Assembly: GCA_025462805.1 (NCBI GenBank)
Contig: JAOAPJ010000432.1
Location: forward strand, 1-7,676
DNA from: Acidobacteriaceae bacterium
GTDB lineage: Bacteria; Acidobacteriota; Terriglobia; Terriglobales; Acidobacteriaceae
Direction of reading: 5' to 3'
Length of the DNA: 7,676 bases
Shown: piece by piece, positions 1-5,683 of the stretch
How positions within the stretch are numbered: the first letter of the stretch is position 1
Layout of the letters: each line of letters begins with the position of its first letter
The notes under the pieces: model-generated
What the model was told of the DNA's origin: nothing
The model's database searches: none
Seen by the model: the letters and a program-made list of their open reading frames with translations, nothing else
Position numbers and translations under genes: made by a program

Positions 1-258
1 CGCCTTCACTCGGGCCACCAGCTGCTCATCATCGTTCAGGCTGGCTGCGGCGATGGCGCCGTGGATGGTCTGGCAGTAGTAGCAGTCGTTCAGATAGGAG
101 ACGTAGGTGGCGATCAGCTCCCGCTCGGCAGGAGACAACGTACTCGGGCCGCGCAGCAGGACTTCGACAAGTTCGTTCAGCGGTTTTGCCGTCTCCGGCC
201 GGAAGGCCATGGCACTGCGGATGCCGGGGAGATGTTCGGGAAGATGGATGTGGGGCAT
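1..258 (-). CDS. AhpD-like / carboxymuconolactone decarboxylase family protein, peroxidase-related (5' part only, runs off left edge)
   Basis: This is the first 86 codons of a gene reading leftward out of the window. The N-terminus (MPHIHLPEHLPGIRSAMAFR) and the conserved block LNELVEVLLRGPSTLS followed by ERELIATYVS fit the 'peroxidase-related enzyme' branch of the carboxymuconolactone decarboxylase family. E47, C59, C62 and H66 have the same spacing as the catalytic E118, C130, C133 and H137 of mycobacterial AhpD, so a redox-active CxxC with thiol peroxidase or disulphide reductase activity is likely; the AhpD H132 position is Tyr61 here. The ATG at 258 lies 6 nt after the permease stop, and a purine-rich AGAAAGGA (277-270) inside the permease 3' end can serve as ribosome binding site, so the two genes are probably translationally coupled. 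The natural substrate cannot be told from sequence. Family assignment is secure; the C-terminal half is missing. Confidence 0.88.
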   Translation of the reverse strand, partial: MPHIHLPEHLPGIRSAMAFRPETAKPLNELVEVLLRGPSTLSPAERELIATYVSYLNDCYYCQTIHGAIAAASLNDDEQLVARVKA

Positions 259-264
259 TGGGGT

Positions 265-1587
265 TCAGATCCTTTCTGAAGCAAGAACGGGCGGAGTGGA
301 GAGGCGACGGCGCAGCGCCCGGTGCAGTGGGAGGCCGAGCAGAACGATGAGCATGCCGAATACAGCCGGCACAGGGGCGCGGAGCAAAAGGAGAGAGGCG
401 ACGACGGCACAGAAGAGGAGGAACAATGTCGGGGCAGCAGGGAACCACCAGGCCCGTGGGCGCGGTGTGACACGAAACAGCGTAGCGACCGTCAGTCCGA
501 GAAACAGCACCGCGGAGAAGATGATGTAAGCCAGGATACGGTCGAAGGTGCCGAAGAGCAGCGCGACCAGCGCCAGTCCTGTCTGCAGCAGGATGGCATT
601 CGCTGGAGTCCCGAACCGGCGATGCAGATGTCCGAACAGCGGAAGGAACTGGCCCGTCTGCGCCATCGCAAAGCTGACTCGCGGAGCCGCCATCATCAGC
701 GCGGCCAGGCCGCCGCCTACGCACAGCAACACGCAAGCAGCGAGCAGCCGTGCACCCGCCGAGCCGAAGAGCGCCTGACCGAACTGGCTGACGAAGGCAA
801 TCCCGGAGGTCATGCCCGCGATCGGAACGACGGAGAGGAAGGCGAAGCTGATCGCGAGGTAGACCACCGTGACCAGAAGGACGCCGCCAACAAAGGCAAT
901 GGGAAGATTGCGCTTCGGGTCGCGCACCTCACCGGCAAGCTTGCCTGCCTCCCACCAGCCTCCAAAGCTGAAGAAGCCGCTCATCACAGCACCGGCCAGC
1001 GCTCCCAGCCACGGCTCGGACCCGGGCACACGTGATGCGAACGGCATCAGGTTAGAGATCCGGCCGTGTCCCGAAACCGCGACCCAGCCCACCAACCCAA
1101 ATAGCACCGTGAACTTCAGCAGATTGAGTGCAGTCATCACTCGTCCGCTGAACCGTGTGCCCAGGACCTGCACGCCACCGAAGGCAATCAGCAGCGCCGC
1201 CGGAACCCAACTTCCCGTCATCTTCGAAATGGGCAGCAGTGCGGCGATATAGGCACTTGCGCCGACCGCAAGCGCCGCAGCGACCCCGGGATACATCACC
1301 ACCGAGGACATCCAACCGTAGAGGAAGGCAGCAGTGTCGCCAAAGCCGTGGCGCAGGTAGACGTACTCGCCGCCGGAGGCGGGATAGCGCACCGCGAGCT
1401 CCGTGTAACAAAGGGCACCACTGAGAGCCATCAGCCCCAACCCGCACCACACCAGGGCCAGCAGGAGAGGCGACCCAAGCGATCGGGCCATCGCTGCAGG
1501 CGTCAGGAAGATGCCCAGCGCCACAGATTCGCCGGTCACAACGGCGATGGCTGCGGACAGACTGAGTTCCCGACGCTCCTGATGCAC
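265..1587 (-). CDS. APC superfamily amino acid permease
   Basis: This gene encodes a polytopic inner-membrane amino acid transporter of the amino acid-polyamine-organocation family, about 440 aa with roughly twelve hydrophobic segments. Family hallmarks are the broken TM1 motif ending in LGIFLTP, the PASGGEYVYL loop before TM3 followed by FLYGW, and the TM6 region FFSFGGWWEAG followed by GEVRDPKRNLP. The TM1 motif reads TGESVALGIF, where most relatives have a GSMIGSGIF-like sequence, so the substrate-binding loop is somewhat divergent; the cargo is not predictable. The frame stays open up to a GTG at 1677, but I favour the GTG at 1587 (MHQERRELSLS): homologues usually begin just before RELSL, the codons between 1588 and 1677 have low third-position GC, and that stretch contains a perfect hairpin. 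Neither start has a good Shine-Dalgarno sequence. The gene follows murQ on the same strand and is nearly contiguous with the AhpD-like gene, so an amino acid uptake role linked to muropeptide breakdown is possible but only inferred. Confidence 0.9.
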   Translation of the reverse strand: MHQERRELSLSAAIAVVTGESVALGIFLTPAAMARSLGSPLLLALVWCGLGLMALSGALCYTELAVRYPASGGEYVYLRHGFGDTAAFLYGWMSSVVMYPGVAAALAVGASAYIAALLPISKMTGSWVPAALLIAFGGVQVLGTRFSGRVMTALNLLKFTVLFGLVGWVAVSGHGRISNLMPFASRVPGSEPWLGALAGAVMSGFFSFGGWWEAGKLAGEVRDPKRNLPIAFVGGVLLVTVVYLAISFAFLSVVPIAGMTSGIAFVSQFGQALFGSAGARLLAACVLLCVGGGLAALMMAAPRVSFAMAQTGQFLPLFGHLHRRFGTPANAILLQTGLALVALLFGTFDRILAYIIFSAVLFLGLTVATLFRVTPRPRAWWFPAAPTLFLLFCAVVASLLLLRAPVPAVFGMLIVLLGLPLHRALRRRLSTPPVLASERI

Positions 1588-1622
1588 GTCCGCGAGAATA
1601 GTGACGGAGCGTAGTGTCGCGC

Positions 1623-1640
1623 ATCCATCGAAGGATGGAT
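1623..1640 (-). repeat. Perfect 7-bp inverted repeat upstream of the permease
   Basis: ATCCATC (1623-1629) and GATGGAT (1634-1640) are exact reverse complements around a 4-nt loop, GAAG on the plus strand and CTTC in the leftward transcript. It lies 36 nt before the preferred permease start at 1587 and inside the frame if translation began at 1677. It could be an mRNA leader hairpin or a dimeric operator. There is no T-run, so it is not an intrinsic terminator. Confidence 0.4.
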
Positions 1641-1715
1641 AAGCGGATCGATTTGCCGCGAGGGCCGATTTTCGCACGGACCTGGCAAAGGCGGAGAATT
1701 GGAGTGAAATACAAC

Positions 1716-1732
1716 GCCCCCAGCACAGGGGC
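1716..1732 (-). terminator. Weak candidate terminator after murQ
   Basis: In the leftward transcript a GCCCC / GGGGC stem (5 bp, 7-nt loop) follows the murQ stop by about 32 nt and is followed by GTTGTATTT, which is only loosely U-rich. The stem is GC-pure but the tail is poor, so it may only attenuate transcription between murQ and the permease. The rest of the 177-nt gap (1588-1764) shows no gene and no convincing promoter. Confidence 0.25.
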
Positions 1733-1764
1733 TGAGGGCTCGCGAAAAGGGAGAGCAGGCTGCC

Positions 1765-2745
1765 TTACAGTTCGAGCACCGTATCCTCGATGGCGAGCCG
1801 GACGTTCCCGTCAGCCTTTGCCAAGCGGCGGACGGCTTCTGGTTTATCAACGCCGGCCTTCAGCATGACCAGAGCGATCGGCACACTCTTGCCGGCAGAC
1901 TTGATGGTCTGCACCGCGGTCTCGCGGTCGATGTTGCAGGCCCGCATCAGCACGCCGATGCCACGCTCCACCAGCTTGGCATTGTGCATGTGGACATTGA
2001 CCATCATGTTCTCGTAGACATAGCCTAGGCGAGTCATGGCGCCGGTTGTGATCATGTTGGTGATCATCTTCTGGGCGGTGGCGGCCTTCATCCGTGTTGA
2101 GCCAGAGATTACCTCCGGACCTACCTCGGCCACGATCGCGATCTCAGCCACTCCAGCCAGCGCCGTATTCTGGTTGCAGGTGATAGCGGCAGTGTGGGCG
2201 CCCCGGCTGCGAGCATACTCCACCGCACCGACCACATACGGCGTGCGGCCGGACGCCGACAGGCCGACGACCACATCCTTGCGCGTCGGCCGGCGACGGG
2301 CGATATCCCTCTGTCCCAATTCGGGAGAATCTTCGTTCACTTCAACCGTGGAAGCCACAGCCTTCGGTCCGCCGGCGACGATGTACTGCACTGCCTGGGG
2401 CGAAGTCGAGTACGCGGGTGGGCACTCCGAGGCATCCAGTGCCGCGATGCGCCCGCTCGAGCCGGCAGCGACATAGATCAGCCGGCCGCCATCGCGGAGC
2501 GCACGCGCCACTGCGTCGATCACCAGCGCGATCTCGGGCAAAGCCTTCTTCACGGCCCCCGCAACCTTGGTGTCCTCGTGATTGATAATGCGGGCGATCT
2601 CGAGCGCCGACTTGGTGTCGAAGCCTTGCGACGCAGAGTTCGCGCTCTCCGTCATCAGCTCGTGAAGTTCATGAGCTGTCGGGGTGTGGATTTGCCCCTC
2701 GTCTTCGTTCTCTATCATGCGTGTCGTTGGGATCAAGGTAGCCAT
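1765..2745 (-). CDS. murQ: N-acetylmuramic acid 6-phosphate etherase
   Basis: MurQ is a cytosolic lyase that cleaves the D-lactyl ether of MurNAc-6-phosphate to give GlcNAc-6-phosphate and D-lactate, feeding recycled or scavenged peptidoglycan sugar into amino-sugar metabolism. The 326-aa product contains the sugar-isomerase (SIS) fold with AAGSSGRIAALDASECPP, LSASGRTPYVVGA and a GPEVISGSTRMKAATAQK block. E107 (in ASECPP) and E138 (in NEDS) match the E. coli catalytic residues E83 and E114 with the same 31-residue spacing. It has about 24 more N-terminal residues than E. coli MurQ (298 aa). I chose the ATG at 2745 (MATLIPTTRMIE). The frame remains open to a TTG at 2808, but that extension would translate a (CG)5 run and the purine-rich ribosome binding site. 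An AAGGAGG lies upstream but 19 nt from this ATG, an unusually long spacing. The gene sits 115 nt after an AmiE/YfeW-type hydrolase, a pairing known from recycling loci elsewhere. Confidence 0.97.
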   Translation of the reverse strand: MATLIPTTRMIENEDEGQIHTPTAHELHELMTESANSASQGFDTKSALEIARIINHEDTKVAGAVKKALPEIALVIDAVARALRDGGRLIYVAAGSSGRIAALDASECPPAYSTSPQAVQYIVAGGPKAVASTVEVNEDSPELGQRDIARRRPTRKDVVVGLSASGRTPYVVGAVEYARSRGAHTAAITCNQNTALAGVAEIAIVAEVGPEVISGSTRMKAATAQKMITNMITTGAMTRLGYVYENMMVNVHMHNAKLVERGIGVLMRACNIDRETAVQTIKSAGKSVPIALVMLKAGVDKPEAVRRLAKADGNVRLAIEDTVLEL

Positions 2746-2860
2746 AGTCGTCGAGTAGAAGCTTCCTCCTTCTATTTTAGCGCGCGCGCGAAATTGCGCT
2801 CCTACCAAATTGCCAGGCGACGTTACTGAGATGTGTCACCATCAGTGCGTTCCAGTGCGT
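2746..2860 (-). promoter_or_regulatory. Spacer between the serine hydrolase and murQ with ribosome binding site and repeats
   Basis: No gene is seen in this 115-nt spacer. Reading leftward it holds a near-tandem 10-bp repeat (CAGTGCGTT at 2843-2851 and 2853-2861 on the plus strand, the second copy touching the hydrolase stop), then an imperfect inverted repeat ACTGA..TG / CATCAGT (2825-2846, 7 bp with a 2-nt bulge), then an alternating CG run (2780-2790), a TAAAAT (2779-2774) and a strong AAGGAGG (2771-2765). TAAAAT resembles a -10 box, but I see no -35 at the right distance. The Shine-Dalgarno element is 19 nt from the murQ ATG. This suggests that murQ expression may be tuned separately from the upstream gene; the evidence is only positional. 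Confidence 0.35.
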
Positions 2861-3985
2861 TTACCCGGAGTGTTGTGATGCAAAAAACTCGCGCTGGATT
2901 GCATCGCGCACCGTGTCGTGGAACCGCGGCCGGAATGCACGAATCACCTGATTCGAGCGGTCTGGCCAGGTGCGATTCGTCAGCAGCGTAACTGCAAGTC
3001 CCGCCTCAAGATCGATCCAGAGCGAGCTGCCGGTGAAGCCCAGATGCCCTATGGAACGCGACGAGAACAGGCTGCCAGACGAGGAAGGAAAGGACGGTGT
3101 ATCCCAGCCCAGCGCACGGGAGGTGCCGGGTGGTTGCTCAGTACGCCGCGAAAATAAAGAGATTGTCTCCGCCGCAAGGAACCTGTCCCCCTCAGGCGTT
3201 CTGCCGCCTCTCAGCAAGCATCCCGCCAGGCGCAGAGGATCTATTGCATCGGAGAAGAGCCCCGCGTGTCCCGCGACGCCGCCCATCACCGCTGCGTTCT
3301 CGTCATGCACTTCTCCTTGGATGACGCGCTTTCGGAAGCTTTGATCATCCTCGGTGGGCGGAATCTTGTCCTGTTGGTGCGGTAACGGACAGAAGATGGT
3401 CGAGCGCATGCCGAGCGGTTCGAAAATCTCTCTCGCGCAAAGCACCTCGAGTCCATCGCCGGAGATCTGCTCCAGAAGGTGTCCCAGCAGAATGAAACCA
3501 AGGTCCGAGTATTCGGCGCGAGTCCCTGGTTCGGCGGTCAACGGCTGCCGCAAACATGCCTCGATCATCGCTTGCTTGCCGCTTACACGCTCAAACAGCC
3601 GTTCGTAGCCTGGCAGTCCCGAGGAGTGATCCAGCAGCATCCGGACCGTCACCCGTGATCGGCGCGAGTCGAGCGGCTCGCAAGTGGCAAATTCCGGCAG
3701 CAGATCCACCACCGGCGCATTCAGAGGCAACTGCCCGCGCTCCCACAGCAGCATTGCTGCCGCAGTCGTCGCAATCACCTTAGTGACGCTGGCAAGATCG
3801 TAGACCGTACCCGCCGTCACTTCGGCTGCATTGGGCTCATAGGTGAAGCGTCCCACCGCTTTTGCCCACGGTTCGCTCCCGGAGGTCAGGACGCCGTAGG
3901 TGCACCCGGGGAAAACGCCGGTGCGCACCGCGTCTTCGAGCAGCCTTGTGACGTCTGGATACCGACTCTCGTCCGGCGCGTGCAT
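2861..3985 (-). CDS. Beta-lactamase-fold serine hydrolase, AmiE/YfeW-like (probable muropeptide amidase or peptidase)
   Basis: This 374-aa protein belongs to the class C beta-lactamase/penicillin-binding fold. The catalytic signature is present in order: S66-V-T-K69 (SxxK, nucleophile and base), Y159-S-D (the YxN-type triad) and H314-LGFTG (KTG equivalent). The block VHDENA (226-231) followed by GGVAGHAGLF is, from memory, typical of the subgroup with B. subtilis AmiE (YbbE), an N-acetylmuramyl-L-alanine amidase of muropeptide rescue, and E. coli YfeW (PBP4B), encoded next to murQ. The neighbouring murQ supports a role in releasing peptide from MurNAc. The ATG at 3985 has a good ribosome binding site (AAGGGAG, about 5 nt away), and an in-frame TAA four codons upstream rules out a longer protein. 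The N-terminus MHAPDESRYPDVTRL is hydrophilic with no signal peptide or membrane anchor, so the enzyme appears cytosolic. General esterase activity cannot be excluded; fold certain, substrate inferred. Confidence 0.9.
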   Translation of the reverse strand: MHAPDESRYPDVTRLLEDAVRTGVFPGCTYGVLTSGSEPWAKAVGRFTYEPNAAEVTAGTVYDLASVTKVIATTAAAMLLWERGQLPLNAPVVDLLPEFATCEPLDSRRSRVTVRMLLDHSSGLPGYERLFERVSGKQAMIEACLRQPLTAEPGTRAEYSDLGFILLGHLLEQISGDGLEVLCAREIFEPLGMRSTIFCPLPHQQDKIPPTEDDQSFRKRVIQGEVHDENAAVMGGVAGHAGLFSDAIDPLRLAGCLLRGGRTPEGDRFLAAETISLFSRRTEQPPGTSRALGWDTPSFPSSSGSLFSSRSIGHLGFTGSSLWIDLEAGLAVTLLTNRTWPDRSNQVIRAFRPRFHDTVRDAIQREFFASQHSG

Positions 3986-4113
3986 GCGTCTCCCTTACTC
4001 AGAGGTTCAGCTCGGCGAGCGAGCTTCCCTTGATCTTGCCACGCTGAGCGCCGCATGAAATCGCTATCGCCGCTACAATCGGTGCGTCTATAAAGGGTTA
4101 CGGTACTTAAGCT
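3986..4113. promoter_or_regulatory. Divergent upstream region between the leftward and rightward blocks
   Basis: This 128-nt gap separates two diverging genes and must carry the promoters of at least one, probably both, blocks. Rightward there are -10-like hexamers TACAAT (4074-4079) and TATAAA (4089-4094), but neither has a recognisable -35 at 16-18 nt. Leftward, only the ribosome binding site AAGGGAG just before 3985 is clear. A short inverted repeat AGCTC/GAGCT lies near 4010-4026. No ORF or RNA gene is evident. Promoter positions are guesses. Confidence 0.4.
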
Positions 4114-5004
4114 ATGACGCGGACCCGGCGCAGAGATTCCTTTATCCTCAGACGCTTCCAGGCTGCAGGGTTCTTTATCGGCCTATCGGGAGCGTTCTTG
4201 CTTCTGCCTCTCACGCTGCGGGCGCAGCAGGCTCCTCCGGCACAAACGTCCGATCCTTCCGTCACAGCGTCAAGTCCTTCCGCTTCGGCTCCAGAGGCAA
4301 AACAGAAGACCTACACCGTACCTGCGGGCTCCAAGGTGCTGCTCTCTTTGAAGAGTGGCGTCAATACGAAGACAGCGCGCGCCGGAGACGGCGTCTACCT
4401 GATCTCTACCTTCCCGGTCACCGTCGGCTCCCACGTGTTGATCCCTTCGGGCGTCTATGTCCAGGGAATGATCGACAACGTCGAGCGCCCAGGCCGGGTC
4501 AAGGGGCGAGCCAAGCTCCTCATGCACTTCAATACCATGATTTTTCCAAACGGGCAGGTGGTGGGCATCCCCGGATCTGTTGACAGCTTGCCCGGCTCCG
4601 GCGGCCCGTCGGTGAAGGGCAAAGAGGGCACCATCGAGCAGGCAAGCAACAAGGGCAAGGATGCGGCTGACATTGCTCGTGGCGGCATCATCGGCGCGAC
4701 CGGCGGGGTCATCGGCGGGGCAGCTAGTGGGAGTCCTGGCACCGGAGCTGCGATCGGCGGCTTGGCCGGTGTCGCCGGCGGCCTGGTCTACACACTGCTC
4801 ACCCGCGGGAACGAGATCGTGATCCCGGAAGGCACGACTGTGGAGATGGTGCTGCAGCGCCCGCTCGTGCTCGAAGCGGCGCAGCTGCAGGGCATCAGTG
4901 ACGGGCACGCCGATCCGCAGTACATTCCTATAGGGATGCAGTCGCAGACGCTGCCCAAGCCTGTGCACGTCGTCTGCCCCCCTGGAAGTCTCGGTTGTTA
5001 TTGA
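4114..5004 (+). CDS. Secreted protein with a VirB10/TrbI C-terminal-like beta domain and glycine-zipper segment
   Basis: The 296-aa product starts with an arginine-rich n-region and a hydrophobic core (about 17-35), with a likely signal peptidase I site after L35-R-A37, then a Pro/Ser/Ala-rich linker (38-64). The mature part has the order seen in VirB10/TrbI C-terminal domains: VPAGSKVLLSLKSGVNTKT (69-87), LIPSGVYVQGMIDN (109-122), a GR-rich turn, FPNGQVVGIPG (144-154), a helical insertion, then VIPEGTTVEMVLQRPLVL (236-253). In VirB10 the insertion is the outer-membrane antenna; here residues 189-231 are a Gly/Ala-rich zipper that could insert in a membrane. The tail carries two cysteines (C288, C295). 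No type IV secretion gene is near. The ATG at 4114 is preceded by a poorly placed AAAGGG about 16 nt away. The stop overlaps the lepB start by one base (TGATG). The resemblance is by pattern only; function unknown. Confidence 0.85.
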   Translation: MTRTRRRDSFILRRFQAAGFFIGLSGAFLLLPLTLRAQQAPPAQTSDPSVTASSPSASAPEAKQKTYTVPAGSKVLLSLKSGVNTKTARAGDGVYLISTFPVTVGSHVLIPSGVYVQGMIDNVERPGRVKGRAKLLMHFNTMIFPNGQVVGIPGSVDSLPGSGGPSVKGKEGTIEQASNKGKDAADIARGGIIGATGGVIGGAASGSPGTGAAIGGLAGVAGGLVYTLLTRGNEIVIPEGTTVEMVLQRPLVLEAAQLQGISDGHADPQYIPIGMQSQTLPKPVHVVCPPGSLGCY

Positions 5005-5579
5005 TGGAGAACGACGAAAGCAACCTGCAACAGCCGCATCCTCTGGATGCGCATCGGAGGCGGACCCGCAGCCGCGCGGCGGTCGTGTGGGCCCGTGACA
5101 TCCTTGTTTCGCTCGCCGTCGCGTTCTTTGTCATTACCTTCCTGTACCAGCCGGTCCGCGTAGAAGGCACCAGCATGCTGCCGCGACTTCAGGACCAGGA
5201 CCGCATCTTCATCAACAAGTTCGTCTACCATTTCGAGGACATCAGTCGTGGCGATGTCGTGGTCTTCTACTATCCGCGCGACCCCTCGAAGAGCTACATC
5301 AAGCGCGTGATCGCAGCCCCGGGTGACCGTCTCGTGGTTGACGAGGGGCGCGTGTACGTCAACGGGCGTCTTGTGCCGGAACCGTACGTTCCCCAGCGCT
5401 TCCGAGACATCCGCTCCGTCTCGCCGATCGTGCTGCCGCCGCATAATTACTACGTCATGGGGGACCATCGCTCCATCTCGAGCGACAGCCGCGACTTTGG
5501 CCCGGTAGACCGCAGCTTTATCTACGGCAAGGCTGCCTTCGTCTACTGGCCCACCGAAAAAATGCACCTGGTGGAATAA
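5004..5579 (+). CDS. lepB: Type I signal peptidase (leader peptidase)
   Basis: LepB is the inner-membrane Ser/Lys protease that removes signal peptides from exported proteins. The 191-aa product has a basic cytosolic N-terminus, one membrane segment (about 31-48) and the S26 family boxes: EGTSMLP with nucleophile Ser57 (box B), RGDVVVF (82-88), YIKRVIAAPGD with general base Lys100 (box D) and MGDHRSISSDSRDFGPV (box E). Box E usually reads MGDN; here the Asn is His155. The size is short compared with E. coli LepB (324 aa) and resembles compact Gram-positive-like forms with a single anchor. I chose the ATG at 5004, which overlaps the previous TGA; a TTG three codons upstream at 4995 is possible but less likely. 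The overlap implies translational coupling to the secreted VirB10-like protein. A 104-nt gap then leads to carA. Confidence 0.96.
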   Translation: MENDESNLQQPHPLDAHRRRTRSRAAVVWARDILVSLAVAFFVITFLYQPVRVEGTSMLPRLQDQDRIFINKFVYHFEDISRGDVVVFYYPRDPSKSYIKRVIAAPGDRLVVDEGRVYVNGRLVPEPYVPQRFRDIRSVSPIVLPPHNYYVMGDHRSISSDSRDFGPVDRSFIYGKAAFVYWPTEKMHLVE

Positions 5580-5683
5580 GGCGGCGCAGTTCACGTCTGC
5601 TCTGCACCGTTTTCGCTGCGAGTCGCCGCAGATCTGCCTGCTAAACCTGATAACATCGATTGAATCCACGCTATGGAGCTGCG
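5580..5683 (+). promoter_or_regulatory. lepB-carA spacer: possible carA promoter and leader structure
   Basis: No gene is seen in this 104-nt spacer. It holds GCGGCG (5581-5586), complementary to CGCCGC (5624-5629), and an alternative, mutually exclusive hairpin CTGCG/CGCAG (5616-5631, 5-bp stem, 6-nt loop). No T-run follows either, so neither is a standard terminator. Further down, TGATAACAT (5648-5656) resembles an extended -10 element (TG, one base, TAACAT) without a good -35. The carA ribosome binding site is GGAG at 5675-5678, 5 nt before the ATG. carA could be transcribed from its own promoter or by readthrough. Confidence 0.3.

Noticed and set aside
322..1035. Open frame of about 237 codons on the plus strand across the permease
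   Set aside because: The Gln/Glu/Arg-rich translation is the usual antisense shadow of a hydrophobic membrane protein gene.
2780..2790. Alternating CG run as a possible microsatellite or phase-variation tract
   Set aside because: It is only 11 nt in a GC-rich genome and lies outside a coding region; not long enough to suggest slippage-based switching on its own.
2194..2829. Open frame of about 210 codons on the plus strand across murQ
   Set aside because: It is antisense to murQ, whose catalytic residues are all intact; no ribosome binding site or recognisable domain.
4074..4094. TACAAT and TATAAA as a firm promoter for the rightward block
   Set aside because: Neither has a matching -35 element at 16-18 nt, so they are mentioned only as weak candidates in the divergent region.
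4270..4968. Open frame of about 230 codons on the minus strand inside the VirB10-like gene
   Set aside because: Its composition is His/Arg/Ala-rich without motifs, and it is antisense to a frame with a signal peptide and coherent domain layout.
4998..5669. Open frame of about 220 codons on the minus strand across lepB
   Set aside because: It is fully antisense to an unmistakable signal peptidase, and the translation shows no family motif. It is explained by G/C-rich third codon positions.
5660..5683. TTG at 5660 as the start of carA
   Set aside because: It would place the good GGAG ribosome binding site inside the gene and add eight residues not expected for CarA; the ATG at 5684 fits better.
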